From the NCBI GenBank assembly GCA_003553895.1, contig PWFM01000075.1:1-29005 (forward strand): a stretch of DNA of 29,005 nucleotides, given 5' to 3'. Made by a program: the position numbers and the translations under genes. The DNA comes from Syntrophomonadaceae bacterium. GTDB taxonomy: Bacteria; Bacillota; Dethiobacteria; DTU022. This document shows, one piece after another, positions 14,445-21,774 of this stretch. The notes under the pieces were generated by a model that made no database searches, was not told the origin of the DNA, and worked only from the letters and a program-made list of their open reading frames with translations. The stretch's first letter is position 1, and each line of letters begins with the position of its first letter.

Positions 14445-15182
14445 CTACTGCTGCTCCTGCTGCGCTTTCAAACGTTTTCTTTCGCTGATCAATACCATTA
14501 TAATCCCCAGTTCATAAAGAAGCGCCAACGGCAAAATCATAACCAGCTGAGAAATAATGTCGGGAGGAGTAATGGCCGCCGATATAACCAGCATGATCAG
14601 CCAGGCAATTTTCCTGTGGCGCCGCAGAAACTGGGTCGATAAAAGCCCGATTTTTCCCAGGGCCCAGGTTAGTAAAGGCAGTTGGAAAACCACACCAAAG
14701 GCCAGGTGAAAAGAGATAACAAAAGCAATATACTCAGTTATGGTAAACTGCGGATCGAGCCGGGCATCAGCGAACTGCAGAAAAAACTGAAGGGTAAAAG
14801 GAAAAACTACCTGATAAGCAAAAATAATCCCGGCTGCAAATAGAACGATAATCCCGAACAAAACAGCCAGGTAAAACTTTTTTTCCGGTCTGGTTAACCC
14901 GGGGAAAATATAGGCAGAAACCTGGTGAATAATCACGGGAGAAGAAAAAACCAGGCCGCTGAAAATGGCCAGCTTCAGGTTGGCCATGAAGGCTTCGGGA
15001 GGCGAAAGGTAGATCAGGTGCAGCCCCTCCAGGGGGAGGGTCAGGATGGCACGGATATATTCGATATAGGTGAAACATATACCTGATGCGACAAGCAAAG
15101 CGCCTGCCGAAATAACCAGGCGCAGGCGCAATTCTGAAAGATGTTCAAGGACGGACATAGTGCCGTCTTTATTATTAACCAC
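14445..15182 (-). CDS. tatC: Twin-arginine translocase subunit TatC
   Basis: The receptor subunit that binds twin-arginine signal peptides on folded proteins. A 245-residue protein with six membrane helices. Conserved parts: MSVLEHLSELRLRL at the N-terminus, with the Glu and Arg that contact signal peptides; the PPEAFMANLKLAI segment after helix 1; and FPGLTRPEKKFYL in the loop before helix 3, which carries the F-x-P-x-x-x-x-x-E-K signature. Start GTG 15182 has GGAGG about 12 bases upstream; the internal ATG at 15158 lacks a site. The gene is preceded by two TatA-type genes on the same strand and followed closely by mobA. Confidence 0.94.
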   Translation of the reverse strand: MVNNKDGTMSVLEHLSELRLRLVISAGALLVASGICFTYIEYIRAILTLPLEGLHLIYLSPPEAFMANLKLAIFSGLVFSSPVIIHQVSAYIFPGLTRPEKKFYLAVLFGIIVLFAAGIIFAYQVVFPFTLQFFLQFADARLDPQFTITEYIAFVISFHLAFGVVFQLPLLTWALGKIGLLSTQFLRRHRKIAWLIMLVISAAITPPDIISQLVMILPLALLYELGIIMVLISERKRLKAQQEQQ

Positions 15183-15266
15183 TTTTTTTGAATACCTCCC
15201 GGCATTCCCGGCGCTGCTAAATATCCCCCCTGTTTTGATAAACCCCGCTCACTGCAAAGCTCTTCC

Positions 15267-15455
15267 TTACTTATCAGTTTCGGAGTTTGGGGTGGTTGAT
15301 TCGTCAGATGCAGAGTTACCTTTTAATCCTTCTTTTAGTTCTACGACGCTCTTCCCGATCGCTTTGGCGAGTTCGGGTAGCTTGGTAGAACCAAATATTA
15401 AGAGGATTACAGTCAAAATAGCTATAATTTCAGGTGCCCCTATTCTTCCAAACAT
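15267..15455 (-). CDS. tatA: TatA/TatE family protein (second copy)
   Basis: A 62-residue pore-forming Tat subunit: one N-terminal membrane helix, the hinge FGSTKLPELAKAIGKS and an amphipathic helix, then a short acidic, serine-rich tail (SASDESTTPNSETDK). GAGGAGG lies well placed before ATG 15455. It has no twin in the long TatB style, and Gram-positive systems often run on TatA plus TatC alone. It is 84 bases before tatC. Confidence 0.92.
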   Translation of the reverse strand: MFGRIGAPEIIAILTVILLIFGSTKLPELAKAIGKSVVELKEGLKGNSASDESTTPNSETDK

Positions 15456-15542
15456 AACAAATCCTCCTCAAAAGAGAATCAAAGCATTTTATGTATACCC
15501 AGGCAATTGTAACACAAAACATGCAAAGAAGGAAACTAATAT

Positions 15543-15734
15543 TTAGCTGCTCTTATTAGTTTCATTATCGTCAAGACTTATGCTGTCCTTGAGATCTTTA
15601 GTTGCCTTTCTGAATTCTTTTAAGCCATTGCCTATAGAACGGCCCATTTCGGGCAGTTTGTTTGGTCCAAAAATAACCAGAGCGACTACGAGAACCAGTA
15701 AAATTTCCCACAGCCCGATTTTTCCACCGATCAA
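15543..15734 (-). CDS. tatA: TatA/TatB-like family protein (first copy)
   Basis: A 63-residue Tat subunit with the classic IGLWEILLVLVVALVIFGPNKLPEMGRSIG core and amphipathic KEFRKATKDLKDSI. I start it at TTG 15734, 8 bases after GGAGG; the TTG at 15749 lies inside the ribosome site itself. The Phe-Gly-Pro hinge and its charged tail differ from the second copy, so the two may play TatA-like and TatB-like roles. It is first in the tat-mobA-CofE-like gene string. Confidence 0.9.
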   Translation of the reverse strand: MIGGKIGLWEILLVLVVALVIFGPNKLPEMGRSIGNGLKEFRKATKDLKDSISLDDNETNKSS

Positions 15735-15773
15735 ACCGTTCACCTCCAATATTTAAAAGCACGCGCACACTAT

Positions 15774-15779
15774 ATTATA
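15774..15779 (-). promoter_or_regulatory. Possible -10 element for the tat operon
   Basis: On the minus strand TATAAT occurs about 40 bases before the first tatA start. No good -35 lies 16-18 bases upstream (the best is TCGCAT), so the assignment is weak. Confidence 0.3.
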
Positions 15780-15853
15780 ACGCATCTTGGTAATAAATGC
15801 GATATCCGGCCGGCAAAATATTTTACAGAAAAACCTTTACCGCTTCCAGCTCA

Positions 15854-16855
15854 TTACCTTTCCGGCGCTGATAGCTTAAGGTAAACAAACAAAAGCGGCG
15901 CGCCCAGGGTTACCCATAACCCTCCCAGGGCATAGCGGATAAAGCCCAGAGAGGTAACTGCTGAAGGAAGAACTCCGCCCAGCCCGATAATAATGCCAAA
16001 AAGAACGGCCAGGCCCGCCAGCGCTTTCAGCAGCTGGAACGGTAAAGGAGCAGATACAGCCGATCGCACTCTCTCCTTTTCCAGGATGTAACCAAAAGAA
16101 GCTCCTCCCAGGTAACCCAGTATTTTTGGCGGATCGGCGCCGGGAAGGACAGCCACCAGTATAACCGGTATAATCAGAGAGGCAGCCAGCAAAACCGGCA
16201 TAGAAAAACGTTCCAGCCAGCCATTCTCATAGGCCACGTTGCTGAGCCAGAGGAAAAACAGCAGGAAAGGAATACCGAAAGCCAGCCCGCCCAGGATATC
16301 TCCGAGAAAATGGTAGCCGAGGACCAGGCGGGAAAAAGCGATCATTACAATAACGATAAAAGTCCAAACCCAGAAAGAAGTTTTTTGAATCCTGACGGCA
16401 AGGTATCCCCAGACCGTAACAGCGGTAAGGGTATGCCCGCTGGGAAAAGCGTAACTGCCCGCAGGGTGGATCACACCTTCAATGGGGGGCCTTTCCAGCA
16501 GGGTTATATCTTTGATCAAGTTGCTATAAGTTGCTGAACTCAAGAGGACAAAAGCGCTCCAAAAACCAAGGGTTTTATTAACACACCAGATCAAAACGCT
16601 GAACAGGATCATAAAAAACTCGTCGTCGCCTAAAAAAGTAAAGAAACGGAATAAGGGTTCTACACCGGGCACAGCACGCCACTGTTGGAGGGCGGCAATA
16701 AAGTCCACACTGCGCGTAAACTGCCAGGCAAAAATCAAGATCAGCGCCGATAGGACAGCCACCACCCAGGAAAAAATGATCCAGAACCGCTCTCTTTCAG
16801 GATGATCAGAAAAATAGGGCTTCCTTACAGGCTTATCGATAGCAAAAACCTCCAT
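15854..16855 (-). CDS. PAP2-family membrane phosphatase
   Basis: A 333-residue polytopic membrane enzyme that removes phosphate from lipid pyrophosphates or phosphatidic acid. All three catalytic motifs are present: K115-x6-R122-P123 (KDITLLERP), P138-S-G-H141 (FPSGHT) and S175-R-x5-H182-x3-D186 (SRLVLGYHFLGD). The C-terminal 130 residues add five hydrophobic segments beyond the minimal fold. Undecaprenyl pyrophosphate recycling is a possible role. Start ATG 16855 lies 13 bases after the stop of the DUF2007 gene, but the only ribosome site (GGAGG, 16849-16853) overlaps codons 1-3. Either translation is coupled, or it starts at the in-frame ATC 16840, 8 bases further on. Confidence 0.85.
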   Translation of the reverse strand: MEVFAIDKPVRKPYFSDHPERERFWIIFSWVVAVLSALILIFAWQFTRSVDFIAALQQWRAVPGVEPLFRFFTFLGDDEFFMILFSVLIWCVNKTLGFWSAFVLLSSATYSNLIKDITLLERPPIEGVIHPAGSYAFPSGHTLTAVTVWGYLAVRIQKTSFWVWTFIVIVMIAFSRLVLGYHFLGDILGGLAFGIPFLLFFLWLSNVAYENGWLERFSMPVLLAASLIIPVILVAVLPGADPPKILGYLGGASFGYILEKERVRSAVSAPLPFQLLKALAGLAVLFGIIIGLGGVLPSAVTSLGFIRYALGGLWVTLGAPLLFVYLKLSAPER

Positions 16856-16868
16856 TCATTTATTTTTA

Positions 16869-17123
16869 TTACCAGCTATCGCCGATTTCAAGATCCGGAT
16901 CGATCTCCAGCAAGTAATCTGCCGCCTGCTCAAGGAAAGGTTCCGGAACCAAAACATGGACCTCCAGGGCCTGCCCGCCGATAACCCGCATCGCTCCGGC
17001 ATAAGGGCTGCTGTCCGCTTTCCTGGCCGGAATTCCCTTCTCCTGCAGAAAACCGCAGATAATATCCGCTTCCACATCGTTGTGGGCTTCAACTAAAACT
17101 TCCCAGTTGTTATATTCCGTCAT
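16869..17123 (-). CDS. DUF2007-type small protein
   Basis: An 84-residue protein with one ferredoxin-like alpha-beta unit: WEVLVEAHNDVEADIICGFLQEKGIPARK, followed by ALEVHVLVPEPFLEQAADYLLEI. This pattern (residue-swapping helix ADIICGFL, V-x-V-P-x-x-x-x-x-A) is that of DUF2007, proposed as a putative signal-transducing module. I start it at ATG 17123, with AGGGG 8 bases upstream, rather than at 17189. It overlaps nothing, sits just upstream of the PAP2 gene and is probably co-transcribed with it. No partner protein is evident. Confidence 0.75.
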   Translation of the reverse strand: MTEYNNWEVLVEAHNDVEADIICGFLQEKGIPARKADSSPYAGAMRVIGGQALEVHVLVPEPFLEQAADYLLEIDPDLEIGDSW

Positions 17124-17283
17124 AAAAATAACCCCTGTTCCGGCACCGTAATATATACAGGCACTGTTAGCATTAATATATTCTTTCAAAGAGGTCTGTA
17201 CTCCTGCCGGCTTAGCCGGTCCCGGCTATAATCCGGCCCGCTTCCTTCATTTTAACAGTAAGCGGCCTTTGAACAAGATAAAT

Positions 17284-17320
17284 TTGACAGGGTCAGCAAA
17301 GCGAATTATGATCTGATCAG
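17284..17320 (+). promoter_or_regulatory. Strong promoter with palindromic operator for the IclR gene
   Basis: TTGACA at 17284-17289, 17-base spacer, TATGAT at 17307-17312: a perfect -35 and near-perfect -10. The palindrome CTGATCAG (17313-17320) directly abuts the -10, where a repressor could block initiation. IclR proteins commonly autoregulate, so this is a reasonable self-operator. Confidence 0.7.
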
Positions 17321-17361
17321 TTCTGATGCAGAGGGTCAAAACTGCGGGACGGGGGAGACAA

Positions 17362-18189
17362 ATGAAAGAAGACACACCGGGGAACCGGAAAAACAAGAAT
17401 GTACAATCGCTGGAAAGGGCGCTCACTTTGATCGAACAGATGGCTGAAGCCGGACGTCCTGTTACCATCAGCGAACTTTCCGAAAAAACCGGCCTGAAAA
17501 TCAGCACCGTCCACCGGCTGCTCAGCCCCTTGTTGAACCGGGGTTACGCAGAACAAAACCCGGAAACCAACAAATACCAGCTGGGCTTAAAGCTGCTTGA
17601 GGTTTCCAACAGGATATATTCATATTCAGATATCAGGACCATAGTCAGGCCCTTTGTAGCCGAGCTGGTTGAGCGGTGCAACGAAACGGCCAACCTTGCC
17701 GTCCTGGATGATACGGAAATCGTTTACATCGATCAAATCGAATCGCAGAATTATATCATCGTCAAGATGTTTGCCCAGGTGGGCAACAGGGGGCCGGTGC
17801 ACTGCACCGCTTCCGGAAAAATACTGCTGGCTTACCGGCCCGAAAAAGAGATCGATGACATCCTCTCCCGGATAGAACTAAAACGCCATACCGACCAAAC
17901 CATTACAGAACCGAAAAAGCTTAAGAAAGAGCTGCTCCTGGCCAGGGAACAGGGTTATGCCCTGGACTGGGGGGAGATGGAAGAGCACGTCCGCTGTATA
18001 GCCGCCCCTATTTTTAATTATGAAAACAAGCCTGCAGCCAGCATCGGAGTTTCCGGCCCTGACAACCGCATCACCAGGGACTATATCAAAGATGCCCTGG
18101 CCGGCATTGTTACAGAGATTGCGGCCAGGGCCTCCGCCAGGTTGGGTTACAACAAAAATATAAACAGGCCGCCAACCCGGCAACCATGA
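17362..18189 (+). CDS. IclR-family transcriptional regulator
   Basis: A 275-residue regulator, the usual IclR length. Residues 14-75 form the winged helix (ERALTLIEQM, ISELSEKTGLKISTVHRLL, then the KYQLG wing). Residues 90-265 are the effector domain with the typical landmarks: ETANLAVLDDTEIVYIDQIES, GPVHCTASGKILLA at about 145-158, EQGYALDWGEMEEHVRCIAAPIF and ASIGVSGPDNRI. I chose ATG 17362 because GGGGGAG lies 4 bases upstream; a longer in-frame start at 17326 lies just after the promoter. It is monocistronic, and the ligand is unknown. The adjacent genes (QueG and the DUF2007 protein) do not suggest a catabolic target. Confidence 0.9.
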   Translation: MKEDTPGNRKNKNVQSLERALTLIEQMAEAGRPVTISELSEKTGLKISTVHRLLSPLLNRGYAEQNPETNKYQLGLKLLEVSNRIYSYSDIRTIVRPFVAELVERCNETANLAVLDDTEIVYIDQIESQNYIIVKMFAQVGNRGPVHCTASGKILLAYRPEKEIDDILSRIELKRHTDQTITEPKKLKKELLLAREQGYALDWGEMEEHVRCIAAPIFNYENKPAASIGVSGPDNRITRDYIKDALAGIVTEIAARASARLGYNKNINRPPTRQP

Positions 18190-18306
18190 AAAAACCAGCA
18201 GGTTCATTTGCTTTCCGGACTGGTTGCAAAGCGCGACCTTGCAAACTTAAACCTTCATCCTCCGTTCAGGTGGGCCCTGTTTTTTGGCCAGGTCAAAAAT
18301 ACAAAC

Positions 18307-18315
18307 TGGTATAAT
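18307..18315 (+). promoter_or_regulatory. Extended -10 promoter element for queG
   Basis: TGGTATAAT is a TGn-extended -10 about 58 bases before the start codon. The -35 is weak (TTGGCC at 18284 with a 20-base spacer), as often seen with extended -10 promoters. Confidence 0.45.
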
Positions 18316-18372
18316 TTAAGAGGCGGGTTGTGAGATAATTATTATGGAGAAGCCTGTAAAGGAGAGCCCGCG

Positions 18373-19494
18373 GTGGTCATCAGTAAAGGCAAGTTAAAGG
18401 AACTGGCCCTCTCTGCAGGGGCAGACCAGGTGGGTGTAACCACGACGCAACCGCTTTGTTACATGAATGAACGCCTGGAGAAAAGAAGAAAAGAAAAAAG
18501 GATTACTCCTTTTGAAGAAAACGATTTAGCTCTGCGTCTTTCACCCTCATCCCTGCTCCAGGGGAGCCAAAGTATAATAACCATAGCCGTTCCTTACGCT
18601 GCTCCCGAACATCCCGGCCCCGCGATATCCGGAGGGGCAGTGGGAAAAGTAGCGCGCTGCGCCAGGAGCCTGGATTATCATATCCTGGTTGAAGACCTGT
18701 GCCGCCGGGTGGTGGAAAAATTGCAAAAAACAACCGGCCCGGGCTTTAAATACCGCATATTATGCGACCGCAGCCCTTTGCTTGAAAGGGAACTGGCCCG
18801 CAATTCGGGACTGGGCTTAATCGGAGAAAACTGCCACCTGATAAACCCTGCCTACGGTTCTTATACCGCCCTGGGCACGATCCTGCTCGATCTGGACCTG
18901 GAGCCCGATCGGGCAAATGCAGCCAATTGCCACCAGTGCGGCCGCTGCAGGCAGTCCTGTCCAACCGGCGCCCTGATCGGCCCTTACTTAATAAACCCCT
19001 ACCTGTGCCTCTCTTACCTGACCCAGGCTCCGGGCATTTTCCCCAGGAAGATGCGCTCCAGGCTGGGCGGGCAAATTTACGGCTGCGACATCTGCCAGGA
19101 GGTCTGCCCTCATAACGAAACCGTGAAAAGTTCTCCAATTCCGGAAGCGGCCTTTTCTTTTTTTCCGGCTGAACCCCTCCTGCTACCCCTGCTGCGCCTG
19201 ACCCAAAAGGAATTTAAAACTACAATCGGCCTTACCTCGGCAGGATGGAGGGGTAAAACCACCCTGCAGCGCAATGCAATAATTGCTCTTGGCAATTTAA
19301 AGGATCCTGAAGCGGTAAGGCCGCTGGCTTTGATGCTGGAAAATGATCCAAGAACGGTGATCCGGATTCATACTGCCTGGGCCCTGGGCCGAATCGGAGC
19401 TGGAAAAGCGCCGTATGCCCTGGAAAAATCATCCCAAAACGATCCCGAAACTGAAGTCAGGGAAGAAGCCAAGCTGGCCCTTGGGGGCAGATAA
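18373..19494 (+). CDS. queG: Epoxyqueuosine reductase
   Basis: Catalyses the last step of queuosine synthesis in tRNA, reducing epoxyqueuosine with a cobalamin cofactor and two [4Fe-4S] clusters. The 373-residue protein has cluster ligands C186, C189, C192 and C196 (CHQCGRCRQSCP), then C212, C238, C241 and C245 (CDICQEVCP). The catalytic region is RILCDRSPLLERELARNSGLGLIGEN, with D132 at the place of the proposed proton donor. The final 80 residues form HEAT-like repeats (NAIIALGNLKDPEAV, TAWALGRIG), as in longer QueG proteins. GTG 18373 follows GGAGAG at suitable spacing. No other queuosine gene is in the window. Confidence 0.92.
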   Translation: MVISKGKLKELALSAGADQVGVTTTQPLCYMNERLEKRRKEKRITPFEENDLALRLSPSSLLQGSQSIITIAVPYAAPEHPGPAISGGAVGKVARCARSLDYHILVEDLCRRVVEKLQKTTGPGFKYRILCDRSPLLERELARNSGLGLIGENCHLINPAYGSYTALGTILLDLDLEPDRANAANCHQCGRCRQSCPTGALIGPYLINPYLCLSYLTQAPGIFPRKMRSRLGGQIYGCDICQEVCPHNETVKSSPIPEAAFSFFPAEPLLLPLLRLTQKEFKTTIGLTSAGWRGKTTLQRNAIIALGNLKDPEAVRPLALMLENDPRTVIRIHTAWALGRIGAGKAPYALEKSSQNDPETEVREEAKLALGGR

Positions 19495-19610
19495 ATTAGG
19501 CCCAAATCACACCAGGCAGGGCAGGAATCAGGGCTCAAAGAGCCAAATAATAATTAGGCGAGCTTTGTAGTATAAATCTCTTTTCTTGAAGATTAAAGGA
19601 GCAGATAGAA

Positions 19611-20732
19611 ATGAACAATTCTTTCCGCCTGACCTATATCAGGGGCATTCCGGTAGAAATACATGTAAGCTGGCTTTTAATTTTTTTCCTGCTGAGCCTT
19701 AGCCTGGCCCAGAGTTACTTTCCTTTAATGGTCGAAGGATTGAGCAGCCAGGTTTACTGGGCAGCAGGAATAATTACAACCCTGCTTATTTTTGCTTCTG
19801 TTTTGACCCATGAGCTTGGCCACTCTTTCGTGGCTATCAATGAAGGCATTCCCATAAAAAAAATTACTCTTTTCATTTTTGGAGGAGTGGCCCAGATGGA
19901 AGCGGAACCGGAAACTCCCCGGAGCGAATTGAAGGTGACGGGAGCAGGCCCTATGACCAGTTTTGCCCTGGCCGCAATTACCGGTGGCCTCTACTATCTG
20001 TTCCTAACACCCGGGCAAATCATCGGCGAAGCTATTTTTTTTGTGGCCCGCATTAACCTGATTATGGCCGTTTTCAATTTAGTCCCTGCCTTCCCCCTGG
20101 ACGGCGGGCGTTTGTTCAGATCAATACTCTGGTATTTTGGCAAAAACATCCTGAAAGCTACCAGGATAGCGGTTCTTTTCGGCAGTCTCCTCTCATTCTT
20201 CGCCATAGGCTTCGGTTTTGTAGTAATCTTTTTCCAGGGAGACCTGTGGGGAATCTGGTTAATTTTTCTGGGCTGGATGATCTACCAGGCCGGACAGTCC
20301 AGTTATTCACAGCTTGTATTCAAAGAAACCTTCTCCGGCATAAGAGTTTCGAAAATAATGAGCACCGACCTGAGGACCATTTCGCCCGATGCCACTTTGG
20401 AACAGCTGGCAGATTATTTCCTGAACTATAAATACGGCGCGTTTCCCGTTGTCTACGGCTCCACTACGCACGGTATTGTCACCCTGCAGGATTTAAAAGA
20501 AGTGCCGCGGGAAAAATGGCCTCATACTACAGTGGCCCATATCCTGACCCCGCTTAAGGAAACCCTGGTTATTAAACCGGAAAGTGACGCCGCCGAAGTA
20601 ATGATGAAAATGGCCACCCAGAACACAGGCCGGGCCCTGGTCATGGAAGATGACGGGGAGCTGGTCGGGCTGCTCAGCCGGACCGATATGATGCGCTTTA
20701 TCCAGATGCACATGGTGCTGGGAGAGGAATAA
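19611..20732 (+). CDS. Site-2 protease family zinc metalloprotease with two CBS domains
   Basis: A 373-residue intramembrane protease of M50, related to SpoIVFB and archaeal S2P. The zinc site is H67-E-L-G-H71 in the third or fourth helix with the second ligand at D164 in NLVPAFPLDGGR. Roughly six membrane helices occupy residues 15-235. The cytoplasmic tail at about 243-370 has two CBS units, VSKIMSTDLRTISPDATLEQL and VAHILTPLKETLVIKPESDA, each with the closing G-LxxxD-style pattern (GIVTLQDLKEV and GLLSRTDMMRF). CBS tails bind ATP or AMP and could tune the protease by energy state. An AAAGGAGCAG lies before ATG 19611. Its substrate is unknown, and no anti-sigma or pro-sigma gene is adjacent. 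Confidence 0.9.
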   Translation: MNNSFRLTYIRGIPVEIHVSWLLIFFLLSLSLAQSYFPLMVEGLSSQVYWAAGIITTLLIFASVLTHELGHSFVAINEGIPIKKITLFIFGGVAQMEAEPETPRSELKVTGAGPMTSFALAAITGGLYYLFLTPGQIIGEAIFFVARINLIMAVFNLVPAFPLDGGRLFRSILWYFGKNILKATRIAVLFGSLLSFFAIGFGFVVIFFQGDLWGIWLIFLGWMIYQAGQSSYSQLVFKETFSGIRVSKIMSTDLRTISPDATLEQLADYFLNYKYGAFPVVYGSTTHGIVTLQDLKEVPREKWPHTTVAHILTPLKETLVIKPESDAAEVMMKMATQNTGRALVMEDDGELVGLLSRTDMMRFIQMHMVLGEE

Positions 20733-20752
20733 TAATCTGCCAATAATCTGCC
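20731..20752 (+). repeat. Tandem 11-base direct repeat at the end of the protease gene
   Basis: AATAATCTGCC occurs twice in a row (20731-20741 and 20742-20752); the first copy starts within the stop codon. It looks like a replication-slippage duplication. Confidence 0.7.
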
Positions 20753-20785
20753 ATGGCAACAGGCATACAGGGCCTGTTCGAAACT

Positions 20786-20817
20786 AGCAGCCTGCTTGTC
20801 ATTTCCGGCAGGCTGTT
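20786..20817 (+). terminator. Hairpin after the site-2 protease gene (weak terminator)
   Basis: AGCAGCCTGC pairs with GCAGGCTGTT (ten pairs, one of them G-U; 12-base loop). It lacks a T-run, so it may be a weak or processing-type terminator. Confidence 0.4.
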
Positions 20818-20873
20818 ATAAATAAGCTGCAAAAGTAGATGCTGCCGCAAATATTAAAAAAGGAGAAACAGCA

Positions 20874-21317
20874 ATGACTTCCCTATTAGTACCGATAAAA
20901 AATGGTTTTTCCAAAAGCCTGAACCTGATCTTGCTCCTGGTTAAAATAATTATCCCTGTGTCCTGCCTGGTAGCGCTACTCAAGCATTTTGGTATTATGG
21001 AATTAATAGCTGGCTTTTTCGCTCCGGCCATGGCCCTGTTCGGCCTTCCCGGCGAAGCGACGTTGGCCCTGCTTCTAAGCTTTTTTGTCAACTTCTACGC
21101 CGCCCTGGGCGCCATTACCGCTATGACCCTTACTCCCCAGCAAATGACGGTCCTGGCGGTAATGATCGGCATCTGTCACGAACTACCTATAGAAACCGCC
21201 GTCAGCAGTTACACGGGACTGCGTATTCCGGCGGCAGCAGCCCTGCGTATTATTACCGCCCTGTCTGCAGGACTCCTCTTAAACCTGATCTATAGCCTGG
21301 CCGGGGGAGGTTCATAA
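20874..21317 (+). CDS. Half-length nucleoside-recognition (GATE) domain membrane protein A
   Basis: A 147-residue protein with four or five membrane helices, matching one GATE domain as found in spore maturation proteins SpmA/SpmB and in nucleoside transporters. Landmarks are the motif FGLPGEATLALLLSFFVNFYAALGAI at about 56-81 and IGICHELPIETAVSSYTG at about 97-114. AAAAGGAG lies about 8 bases before ATG 20874. The stop TAA is separated by one base from the ATG of the next gene, so the two are translationally coupled. The motifs recur in that partner, so the proteins probably pair to form one unit. The transported molecule cannot be read from the sequence. Confidence 0.78.
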   Translation: MTSLLVPIKNGFSKSLNLILLLVKIIIPVSCLVALLKHFGIMELIAGFFAPAMALFGLPGEATLALLLSFFVNFYAALGAITAMTLTPQQMTVLAVMIGICHELPIETAVSSYTGLRIPAAAALRIITALSAGLLLNLIYSLAGGGS

Positions 21318-21318
21318 A

Positions 21319-21774
21319 ATGGAAATCATTTCGCTGCTAATCAATACTATTATTGAGAGCCTAACCAGTATAGCTCAGCTCAGCCTGATCCTGATACCAA
21401 TCCTGATCATGATCGAAATCGCCCGTCACTACCAGGTAATAGAAAAAATGACCGACAAGATCAAAGGCGCGCTGCGGTTCCTGACCCTGCCAGGGGAAGC
21501 AGCCTTTCCCATGCTGGCCGGCATTTTCTTTGGCATTGTGCTTGGCGCCGCCCTGATCATCGAATATTCCCGGGAGGGCTATTTAAACAAGCGCGATTTG
21601 CTGCTGATCGGGATTTTTCTCAGCATCTGCCACTCGGTTGTTGAAGATACCTTAATCTTTGCCGTATTCGGCGCTAACCCGGTGGTGCTTTTAACCACCC
21701 GTTTGATCCTGGCCATTATCATTACCAGGGCGGTCGCATATTTGCTTGATCGTTCCGGCACAAAGCTGGCTTAA
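21319..21774 (+). CDS. Half-length nucleoside-recognition (GATE) domain membrane protein B
   Basis: A 151-residue partner of the preceding gene. It carries LTLPGEAAFPMLAGIFFGIVLGAALI and LSICHSVVEDTLIFAVFG, matching the LPGEA and ICH-x-x-x-E-x-T motifs of partner A. GGAGG is 8 bases before ATG 21319, inside the end of the first gene. Four or five membrane helices are apparent. The 3' end overlaps the amidase gene by 4 bases on the opposite strand. Confidence 0.78.
   Translation: MEIISLLINTIIESLTSIAQLSLILIPILIMIEIARHYQVIEKMTDKIKGALRFLTLPGEAAFPMLAGIFFGIVLGAALIIEYSREGYLNKRDLLLIGIFLSICHSVVEDTLIFAVFGANPVVLLTTRLILAIIITRAVAYLLDRSGTKLA

Noticed and set aside
20786..20817. Strong intrinsic terminator after the site-2 protease
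   Set aside because: The stem is good but no T-run follows, so I list it only as a weak candidate.
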